NCBI RefSeq assembly: GCF_016695175.1
Contig: NZ_CP068022.1
Coordinates: 248,001 to 312,000, forward strand
Source of the DNA: Pseudoalteromonas sp. GCY
Lineage (GTDB): Bacteria > Pseudomonadota > Gammaproteobacteria > Enterobacterales > Alteromonadaceae
Direction of reading: 5' to 3'
DNA length: 64,000 nucleotides
Below are positions 58,676-64,000 of the stretch, piece by piece. The position numbers and the translations under genes were made by a program. The notes beneath the pieces are model-generated. The model saw nothing but the letters and a program-made list of their open reading frames with translations, had not been told where the DNA came from and made no database searches. The stretch's first letter is position 1. Each line of letters begins with the position of its first letter.

Positions 58676-59706
58676 TGCGCCTCCTCTTTTGGCAAACTAA
58701 CTTCCATTGTGCAGCCTTGCGTCGTGGGCAAAATGCGAATATCACCGCCGTGCGCACGAATAATACCTCTCGCCACACTCAGCCCTAAGCCACTGCCACC
58801 GTCTTTGCTGGCGCTTTGTCGAAACGAGCTAAAGGCTGTAAAGACTTCTTTTTGCCGAGCAACGGGGATCCCAGGACCATTATCCTGAATAAATATCAAC
58901 AACGCTTGCTGCGTTTCTCCAAAGGAAATCTCAACCCGCTCTCCATCGGGACTAAAGGTGACTGCATTTTCAATTAAGTTAAACAGGGCTTGCTCAATGA
59001 GTGCAGCTTGTATCGTGAGAATTGGACTCATATTCTGTGGCATTCTCGAGACGCATGGCGCACCTAGCCGCAAAATGACGTTATCGATCAATACATCAAT
59101 TGACGTTGGTTGCTTCAACAGCGAAAGCTCATCCCCTTGATGCTGTAACTTGGTGGCTTGCAAGATATTTTCGATATAGCGAAACAAACGGTGGCTTTCT
59201 GATCGTGCCGACCCCAACAGCTCATTTTGCTCATCTTGGTCTAACTTATCACGATAGGTTTCTAGCGTTTCGAGCGCTCCCATCACCGCAGCGAGCGGTG
59301 TGCGTAAATCATGAGAAACCGACAACAAGATATTAGAGCGCACATTCGCAACTAAAAGCTGCTGCTTTTGCTCTTTGATATAGCTCGATAAATAGCTGGT
59401 AGCTAATGCCACCGCGATAAATACCACTAAATTGACCACGTCCTCGGTGTTATTCATATGAAGCGTGTATCTGGGCTCTGTGATGAAGAAGTTGAACACT
59501 AGACTGCTAACAATCGCCACCCCCAGTGCCATCCAACGTTTTGCGATGAGAGAAACAACGACAACCCCCAACTGCAATACCAACAATACACTGATCGCCG
59601 AATGTAACAGCGAGTCTAAAGCAACGGCAAACGCGCTGGTTAACAGCAAAACCAGAAAACTAACGAGATACTCGTTCTTGGCAATAAATCCATTCTCGGA
59701 AAACAT
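58672..59706 (-). CDS. KdpD-like sensor histidine kinase lacking the KdpD N-terminal domain
   Basis: A 344-residue membrane kinase. A four-helix DUF4118-type membrane module (residues about 10-110, with the FNFFITEPRYTLHMNN loop characteristic of KdpD) is followed by HisKA (SHDLRTPLAAVMGALETL) and an ATPase domain (NLIENAVTFSPDGERVEI, GSGLGLSVARGII). The roughly 400-residue KdpD input and universal-stress-like domains and the GAF domain of KdpD are missing; this is a compact version, not a broken gene, since the start and signal are clean. It is the first gene of the ktr operon. Confidence 0.9.
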   Translation of the reverse strand: MFSENGFIAKNEYLVSFLVLLLTSAFAVALDSLLHSAISVLLVLQLGVVVVSLIAKRWMALGVAIVSSLVFNFFITEPRYTLHMNNTEDVVNLVVFIAVALATSYLSSYIKEQKQQLLVANVRSNILLSVSHDLRTPLAAVMGALETLETYRDKLDQDEQNELLGSARSESHRLFRYIENILQATKLQHQGDELSLLKQPTSIDVLIDNVILRLGAPCVSRMPQNMSPILTIQAALIEQALFNLIENAVTFSPDGERVEISFGETQQALLIFIQDNGPGIPVARQKEVFTAFSSFRQSASKDGGSGLGLSVARGIIRAHGGDIRILPTTQGCTMEVSLPKEEAH

Positions 59707-59810
59707 AGTGACTCCAACTTGCGCTATGTCTTTATTCTATCCTTGTCGAAATTTCGTTGCCGTATAATTTGCGTAAAATTTACTTAACTTTAGGCTATTT
59801 AGCACAAGAG

Positions 59811-60030
59811 CTTGTTTATCTATCAAGTTTGTTTTTGCATGTTGATGATAAAAAGGCTAAGCGCATATCTGATAAAGCCATTGTGATACGCTGGCACAAG
59901 CTTTTTAAAAGCAACTGGGTAACTTAGAAATTCATTGAAGAATGGCCGAGAGCGAGTACTGACCACTTATTGTAAAACACTCAAAAAACGACGGCGCACA
60001 AACCTAGCAAATTGTGAACGTTTGCTGGCT
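59811..60030 (+). pseudogene. Degraded RAYT-type (REP-associated/IS200-like) transposase
   Basis: Two collinear fragments of one transposase: 59811-59927 reads LFLHVDDKKAKRISDKAIV and RWHKLFKSNW in frame and ends at a stop, which corresponds to the region after the HUH motif. Then 59937-60030 reads TTYCKTLKKRRRTNLANCER, nearly the same as the C terminus of the copy at 60780. The middle (about 170 codons) and the N terminus are missing. It cannot be active. It marks the left border of the accessory region behind the ktr operon. Confidence 0.7.
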
Positions 60031-60412
60031 GGACCAAATAAAGGCTTTAGCAATAACGCCTCAAGCTGCGCTAACCGTAGCCTCCCTCATGCCGTGCGCG
60101 ATAAGCTGATTTTGACGTCGAGAAATACGTAAACGCCAATAACTTGAGTAGCGCAAGATTAAGGTTAATCGATGAATGTCTAGTGGCCCTAAACGATAAG
60201 TTGTATCGACTGATTTAGGCAGCGATGAAATCGCAATAAGAGATTACGGCGTAACGCCCCTATATGTGTTTGCCGTAAACGATTTAACGGCTAACCGACA
60301 TAACTAAGCTGAACAGGTTTAAGCGTTGCCAATACAAATTAGCTGCTTAAAAGCAGCTAAAAAGAATCGTTATGCTTACTTGACCGGATAAGGTTCATAT
60401 GTGTTATGAATT
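60031..60412. other. Non-coding gap with a hairpin at 60339-60360
   Basis: No gene is supported here. TTAGCTGCTT-AA-AAGCAGCTAA (60339-60360) is a stable hairpin about 55 bases past the stop codon of the 71-residue gene and may terminate it on the minus strand. AATAACGCC and TAACGCCCC blocks (near 60051 and 60262) resemble attC ends, but I cannot find the matching partners and do not call an attC. Confidence 0.4.
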
Positions 60413-60628
60413 TCACCAGGATAATGAACCGTTGTCTTCGTTTACCTTTTTTAGCAAAGAATCTACTTTGTCACGGTTAGCAATGATGTCCCACTTTACT
60501 TTTTCCTTATAATCGCTCCATTTACCTGAATAATCATTTGTATGTTCAGTTAACTGCTTATTAATTCTATCCAACTCTTTTTCAAGAGATACTTTTAATA
60601 GAATTTTATCCTGAGAGTCCAATTTCAT
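60413..60628 (-). CDS. Hypothetical 71-aa charged helical protein, possible gene cassette
   Basis: A 71-residue acidic/basic helical protein (LKVSLEKELDRINKQLTEHT, then KEKVKWDIIANRDKVDSLLK) with no recognised domain. An AACGAGGAATG ribosome region precedes the ATG well (GAGGA). It begins 35 bases from the left copy of the attI-side repeat and reads away from it, the same geometry as the first cassette and true attI, so it looks like a former first cassette. No attC was found behind it. Confidence 0.6.
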   Translation of the reverse strand: MKLDSQDKILLKVSLEKELDRINKQLTEHTNDYSGKWSDYKEKVKWDIIANRDKVDSLLKKVNEDNGSLSW

Positions 60629-60662
60629 ACTACATTCCTCGTTGTTGGTAACACTGATTCAT

Positions 60663-60781
60663 AATTTAATAGTGCGCAAATCGCGCATTTTTCTACCACG
60701 CAATGGCTCACTTTTCTGACTATTACGTTTGTATCAAACTTACTAACCTTTTGCTAGCTATAAAAATATTTGCTGGTTAAT
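60663..60781. repeat. Duplicated integron attI-side sequence, left copy (119 bp)
   Basis: This block matches 62491-62609 at 118 of 119 positions (one C/T difference at 60709), offset by 1828 bases in direct orientation. In the right copy the sequence runs from the cassette insertion point toward intI. The left copy stops abruptly at 60781, inside the ATG of the truncated transposase frame, and has no intI behind it. Confidence 0.95.
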
Positions 60782-61334
60782 GCGGGTACTTAACGAAGAT
60801 ATCGCCCGCCGAGCAAATAAAGAAGATAATTGCACAGGTCGGTTTTGGGAAGGACGATTCAAATCCCAAGCACTACTGGATGAAGCTGCACTGGCTGCCT
60901 GCCTCGCTTACGTAGACCTAAACCCCATTAGAGCCAAAATTGCCGCAACGCCTGAAATCTCAGACCACACAAGCATCAAAAAACGCATAGACCATGCAAA
61001 GCTGGGAAAACAACCAAAAAGTCTATTACGCTTTGCTGGCAGCCCACGAAAACATATGCCAAAAGGACTGCCTTTCGAGCTCAAATCCTATATTGAGTTG
61101 GTTGAACTCACAGGCCAATGTATTCGCGCCGACAAGCGAGGCTATATATTTGAGTCACAACCCATTCTTACTCGATTAAATATTGAACCGGAGAACTGGA
61201 TAAAACTCACTACGCAGTTTTCTCGGGTATTCCACGGTGCTGTTGGTCGAAAGCGAACAATAACCGCTTACTGTGAAACACTGCAAAAACGACGACGGAC
61301 AAACCTAACAAACTGCGAACGCTTGCTGGCTTAG
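60780..61334 (+). pseudogene. RAYT-type transposase, N-terminally truncated
   Basis: A 184-codon open frame matching the C-terminal two thirds of REP-associated/IS200-like (Y1, formerly DUF1568) transposases: EDIARRANKEDNCTGRFWEG, RFKSQALLDEAALAACLAYV, DLNPIRAKI, then a C-terminal domain ending KRRRTNLTNCERLLA. The N-terminal part with the HUH (His-x-His) metal site is missing. The apparent start ATG straddles the end of the 119-bp repeat and has no ribosome site. So a full gene was cut by the rearrangement that placed the attI copy here. It is inactive on its own. Confidence 0.85.
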
Positions 61335-61493
61335 CAAAATTCACATTCTCAACGCTAGAATTTCTTACTGCTGTATTTACAGCGCGTTGTCGTGCGCGCT
61401 AACTCAGTTTTAGTGTAGAGATACGCTTGAGCGCTAAAAAATAACCTATCGATAAACGTTTTTGGCCAAAGTGACGGCTGTGCTTTCATACTT

Positions 61494-61691
61494 TTTTTAC
61501 TTCACCTCCTCAGCTTTGATGTTAATAGTGATGGGTGTCGCATATTTTTCTTTAGCATAGATACAAATAACGGTGGGTGTCATCAATAACTATTTTTACT
61601 TCACCTCCTCAGCTTTGATGTTAATAGTGATGGGTGTCGCATATTTTTCTTTAGCATAGATACAAATAACGGTGGGTGTCATCAATAACTA
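61494..61691. repeat. Perfect tandem duplication, 2 x 99 bp
   Basis: Positions 61494-61592 and 61593-61691 are the same 99-base unit (starting TTTTTACTTCACCTCCTCAG), with no difference that I can see. It is non-coding. It lies between the truncated transposase and the ORF at 61682. Perfect identity implies a recent duplication. The 61335-61493 stretch before it holds nothing I can support. Confidence 0.9.
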
Positions 61692-61912
61692 TTGAAAATC
61701 AGACTTTGAATTTTGGTAGAAAAAACTGAACAACCTAAGATCATATTGCTGATTGAGCCAACCGCCCTAACCTCGTGCTTGCCCGAAAACTGATTGAGGC
61801 AATTCTCTGAGTTTCCAGCGCCAAAGAATAGGTGTCCGGAAAACAGCGCCCAATGAAGCCAACTTGCCGACAAACTCAAAACCAACCAGCCGAGGGGACA
61901 AAGAAAAACCAT
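61682..61912 (-). CDS. Doubtful 76-aa ORF in the second cassette position
   Basis: A 76-codon frame (MVFLCPLGWLVLSLSASWL, a hydrophobic start; then a polar tail) on the minus strand, the same direction as the cassette genes. It begins 31 bases after the attC insertion point of the previous cassette, where a cassette gene should begin. No ribosome site is clear, the frame ends inside the tandem repeat, and no attC follows. It may be a real small membrane protein or a chance frame in a decayed cassette. Confidence 0.3.
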   Translation of the reverse strand: MVFLCPLGWLVLSLSASWLHWALFSGHLFFGAGNSENCLNQFSGKHEVRAVGSISNMILGCSVFSTKIQSLIFNSY

Positions 61913-61938
61913 AACCCACTGATTTTATTTGATTAAGA

Positions 61939-62037
61939 ATAACGCCCTGTTAACGGGCAAAATAAAGTTGGCTAAAATTGGAACGAAGTGACAAAAGCCA
62001 ACTGTATTTTGTCCTTGTTTAACAGCTTGTTATACGC
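61939..62037 (-). other. Integron attC recombination site
   Basis: On the minus strand the site opens with GCGTATAACAAGCTGTTAAA (R'' and L'') and closes with CCCGTTAACAGGGCGTTATT (L' and R'). The arms AAAGCCAACT and AGTTGGCT, and TATTTTG and CAAAATA, fold into an imperfect hairpin of about 99 bases. The R box GTTATACGC (62029-62037) is exactly complementary to GCGTATAAC at the cassette's other end (62482-62490), as required for a closed cassette. The predicted cut is between 61943 and 61942. The layout is like Vibrio-type attC repeats. Confidence 0.85.
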
Positions 62038-62040
62038 ACG

Positions 62041-62370
62041 TTAAATTGACCAGAAATAAGCAATTATGAATGCTATAAAAAAAGACAATATAGTTGCCTT
62101 TATATTCATGTGTTCGACTTTATATCTGGCCACACTTAAGAAAGTAGGCCCTATATTAACCTGTATATCTTCATTAACAATAATATCAGTAACTAAGATG
62201 TCATATGCTGAACAAATCGACTGGGCCGATTCTTGTGATGCTATTCCTGATTTTTCAATACGTTGAATTGTCCTTAAACTAATTCCTGAAACATCAGCAA
62301 GATGAGACTGACTCCATGCTTTGGATTCTCTTAATTTCTTTAATTTCTGTATGTCTAATTGCATTTCCAT
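62041..62370 (-). CDS. Cassette-borne XRE/Cro-type regulator with C-terminal membrane helix
   Basis: A 109-residue protein. Residues about 6-60 are a Cro/CI-type helix-turn-helix (LKKLRESKAWSQSHLADVSG, ISLRTIQRIEKSG). A linker leads to one hydrophobic helix at the C terminus (ATILSFFIAFIIAYFWSI), so the DNA-binding domain would be tethered to the inner membrane. AGGA lies eight bases before ATG 62370. Its promoter region carries two ATGTGACA boxes 21 bases apart, likely its own operator. The target is unknown. Confidence 0.82.
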   Translation of the reverse strand: MEMQLDIQKLKKLRESKAWSQSHLADVSGISLRTIQRIEKSGIASQESAQSICSAYDILVTDIIVNEDIQVNIGPTFLSVARYKVEHMNIKATILSFFIAFIIAYFWSI

Positions 62371-62438
62371 AATTATTTCCTAAAAGATAAAAACCTTAAT
62401 CATTATCGTAAGAAAATACCTCTATTGATACGTCATCT

Positions 62439-62467
62439 ATGTGACATTCACCGGCGTTAATGTGACA
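62439..62467. promoter_or_regulatory. Paired ATGTGACA boxes in the cassette leader
   Basis: ATGTGACA occurs at 62439-62446 and 62460-62467, direct repeats with a 21-base period (two helical turns), about 70-97 bases upstream of the XRE gene. This spacing fits two repressor dimers on one face of the DNA. A CRP-type reading (TGTGA) was considered but the second half-site is missing. Confidence 0.45.
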
Positions 62468-62489
62468 CCAACGCGTCAAGTGCGTATAA

Positions 62490-62711
62490 CAATTTAATAG
62501 TGCGCAAATCGCGCATTTTTCTACCACGCAATGGCTTACTTTTCTGACTATTACGTTTGTATCAAACTTACTAACCTTTTGCTAGCTATAAAAATATTTG
62601 CTGGTTAATAAACTGATCTAAGGCAAAAAATGCGCAAATTGCTCATTTTCTTGAATATGGGAGAAATTTCACTATAACTGTATATAAAAACAGTACTCAA
62701 AGAGAGTCTTT
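62490..62711. other. Integron attI and intI leader region (contains right copy of the 119-bp repeat)
   Basis: The cassette insertion point is at 62489/62490. The 119-bp repeat copy is 62491-62609. Within the region TGCGCAAAT-x-GCxCATTTT occurs twice as direct repeats (62501-62522 and 62631-62652), which may be integrase-binding arms of attI; the left copy of the repeat keeps only the first. A LexA box follows. A cassette promoter (Pc) should lie here reading left, but I cannot place it securely. Confidence 0.6.
62676..62695 (+). promoter_or_regulatory. LexA (SOS) box upstream of intI
   Basis: AACTGTATATAAAAACAGTA has the CTGT-N8-ACAG pattern of the gammaproteobacterial LexA site with an AT-rich centre, 17 bases before the intI start. 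SOS control of intI is established for class 1 and Vibrio integrons. Here it would tie cassette shuffling to DNA damage. Confidence 0.85.
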
Positions 62712-63683
62712 ATGAAAACACGTTCGCCATTTTTGAACTCAATTGCTGATTACATGTTAAGCCGCCATTACTCGCTTAGGACCATTGAAACTTATTTAAA
62801 ATGGATAAGTTCTTATATTCATTTTCATGATAAGCGTCACCCAGCTTCAATGGGAGATAATGAGGTAACAACTTACTTGGATCATATAGTGCTCAAAGGT
62901 AATGTAGCGCCTCGAACTCAAGCAACTGCATTAAATGCATTAGTCTTTCTATACAAACACATCATTAAGAATGAGCTTTCTCTAAACTTGAATTTCGTTC
63001 GCTCTAAAAAACAACCCAAATTACCCGTGGTGATGACGCCAGATGAAGTAAAACAACTGATGAGTCATCTGTCCAAACGGTATTACCTAATTGCAGGGTT
63101 AATGTACGGTAGTGGTTTGCGGGTTATGGAAGCTGTGCAACTTAGGACAAAGGACATTGATTTTGACTATAAATGTATTCAAGTATGGAATGGAAAAGGC
63201 AACAAGCATCGAATTGTTACATTGGCTGCTGAGTTGATCCCATTACTTAGGAACCAAATACTTCAGGTGGAAGAGTATCTAAAGTTGGATTTACAGAATG
63301 AGCAATATGCAGGTGTTTGGATGCCAAACGCGTTGGCTCGTAAATATCCATCGGCTAACAAGTCACTGGCTTGGCAATATTTATTCCCGTCTTATAAATT
63401 AAGCGCCGACCCTGAGACTGGCGAGATCCGGCGCCATCATTTTCATCATACTTGTGTTAGAAAGGCGGTGAAAAATGCGCTTAAGCAGACAAATATTACT
63501 AAGCTTGTAACGCCCCACACTTTTCGCCACTCTTTTGCTACACACCTGTTACAAAGTGGGGCAGACATTAGAACAGTACAAGCTCAGTTAGGCCATTCAG
63601 ACGTTAAAACCACTCAGATTTATACCCATGTTTTACAGCAAGGCGCAAACGGTGTTGTCAGCCCTTTGAGCAAAATTTTCTAG
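62712..63683 (+). CDS. intI: Integron integrase IntI
   Basis: A 323-residue tyrosine recombinase with the full catalytic set: Arg137 (GSGLRVMEA), Lys in NGKGNKHRIVTL, His269 and Arg272 (TPHTFRHSF), His295 (LGHSDVKTT) and Tyr304 (IYTHV). The integron-specific extra segment is present between the boxes (about residues 203-245, ARKYPSANKSLAWQYLFPSY with the later RRHHFHHTCV). This separates IntI from XerC/XerD. The N-terminal SAM-like domain is complete. AGAG precedes the ATG, with a LexA box upstream. It is transcribed away from attI and its cassette, as usual. Confidence 0.96.
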   Translation: MKTRSPFLNSIADYMLSRHYSLRTIETYLKWISSYIHFHDKRHPASMGDNEVTTYLDHIVLKGNVAPRTQATALNALVFLYKHIIKNELSLNLNFVRSKKQPKLPVVMTPDEVKQLMSHLSKRYYLIAGLMYGSGLRVMEAVQLRTKDIDFDYKCIQVWNGKGNKHRIVTLAAELIPLLRNQILQVEEYLKLDLQNEQYAGVWMPNALARKYPSANKSLAWQYLFPSYKLSADPETGEIRRHHFHHTCVRKAVKNALKQTNITKLVTPHTFRHSFATHLLQSGADIRTVQAQLGHSDVKTTQIYTHVLQQGANGVVSPLSKIF

Positions 63684-63727
63684 CTTGTTTTGGGGCATAA
63701 ATGAGTTAGTGGAACGTGCGCTTTGTA

Positions 63728-63761
63728 GAACAAAAGTAACGTTGACGAGCGTCTTTTGTTC
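63728..63761. other. Hairpin downstream of intI
   Basis: GAACAAAAG pairs with CTTTTGTTC across a 16-base loop that itself contains ACG/CGT. It lies about 45 bases after the intI stop codon and could be a weak terminator for intI. No T-tract follows. Confidence 0.35.
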
Positions 63762-63839
63762 GCTCAAAACGCTTTTCAGGAACAGTCTAATCCCGTTCTT
63801 TTTAAACGGTGAGATTCGGGTATGGGCTACTACATTTTA

Positions 63840-64000
63840 TACCTAGTAAAAAGTGCAGATCCCAGCAAACAATAATGATCACGGCAATCAAGTCGCGCCA
63901 GTTACTGGCATATCCGAATCAAAGCCAACACTGGTAAATAGGCTATCTAATTCAAGCTCAAAATCTTTGCGATTTACATCCAACGCTTTTAATGTTGTTC
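63840..64000 (-). CDS. C-terminal fragment of an unidentified protein (runs off the window)
   Basis: A minus-strand frame is open from the window edge for 52 codons (LKALDVNRKDFELELDSLFT, then SVGFDSDMPVTARLD) to a TAA at 63840-63842. The first part has codon use and composition like a real protein end; the last 20 residues look out of place, as if read into a non-coding repeat. I do not recognise the family. The gene would be convergent with intI. Confidence 0.35.

Larger units (their letters stand above)
61943..62489 (-). mobile_element. Integron gene cassette carrying an XRE-type regulator (547 bp)
   Basis: Bounded on the right by the insertion point in attI (between 62489 and 62490, reading G/TTATACGC on the minus strand) and on the left by the attC cut site. 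It contains one gene (62041-62370) with 120 bases of its own upstream sequence, including a repeat pair, and the attC just four bases after the stop. It is the first cassette from intI, in the standard orientation, transcribed away from intI. Confidence 0.8.

Noticed and set aside
60041..60345. Possible further attC sites (AATAACGCC near 60051, TAACGCCCC near 60262)
   Set aside because: The attC-like R' ends are present, but I find no partner R'' box with complementary arms at the right distance, so they may be chance or decayed remains.
62460..62480. CRP-type site in the XRE cassette leader
   Set aside because: TGTGA half-sites occur but the matching TCACA at N6 spacing is missing; the 21-bp direct-repeat reading fits better.

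Overview
The window looks like a stretch of chromosome from a marine gammaproteobacterium of the Alteromonadales, most probably Pseudoalteromonas. This rests on gene content and on several Alteromonadales-type families: an Oar-like TonB receptor, DUF1496, VF530, DUF2986, DUF6279, a secreted M4 protease and an M28 aminopeptidase with double PPC tails, and a sucrose locus of the Shewanella/Alteromonas type. No rRNA, tRNA or CRISPR array was seen. Species assignment is inference.

Layout. 1-2705: 3' part of an Oar-like TonB-dependent receptor. 3149-5662: a MarR regulator divergent from hmgA-maiA (homogentisate degradation), with a palindromic operator in the promoter spacer. 5737-9666: small conserved proteins, a periplasmic solute-binding protein, an arginase-family hydrolase and a DUF2189 membrane protein. 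10060-14972: nucleoside salvage (udp, cdd), a STAS-like protein and ppc. 15098-18949: a DCC/SDR/flavin-reductase operon, a DUF6279 lipoprotein, a Sel1 protein and a DUF2986 protein. 19171-26581: an aldehyde dehydrogenase, then a complete dicarboxylate module (DASS symporter, porin, DctD, DctB) with a sigma-54 promoter and an enhancer-like dyad before the porin. 26716-30866: two secreted peptidases that share duplicated PPC tails. 31404-37313: hemerythrin protein, TauE/SafE permease, pirin, LysR, Kef-type antiporter and GNAT. 37580-39910: feoAB.

40081-50758 is a sucrose regulon (LacI regulator, sucrose phosphorylase, MFS permease, TonB receptor, PfkB fructokinase). Between the regulator and the rest sits an arsenic block: arsJ, its GAPDH partner, and an unusual ArsC-ArsR fusion. 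Two copies of the palindrome CTTAATCGATTAAG mark the sucrose promoters. 50810-55903 holds paralogous small secreted cysteine proteins, DMT and BASS transporters, a GNAT enzyme and an S66 peptidase. 55924-59706 is one operon of a KdpDE-like two-component pair with KtrA and KtrB.

59811-64000 is the accessory part and the most interesting: a small chromosomal integron. intI (62712-63683, +) has a LexA-type box. A divergent cassette carries a membrane-anchored XRE regulator and has a clear attC. The 119-bp attI-side sequence is duplicated 1.8 kb away, at the junction with a truncated RAYT-type transposase; a second RAYT ruin lies further left. Two copies of a roughly 210-225 bp MITE with 16-bp terminal inverted repeats lie at 9742-9965 and 20651-20860 in opposite orientation.
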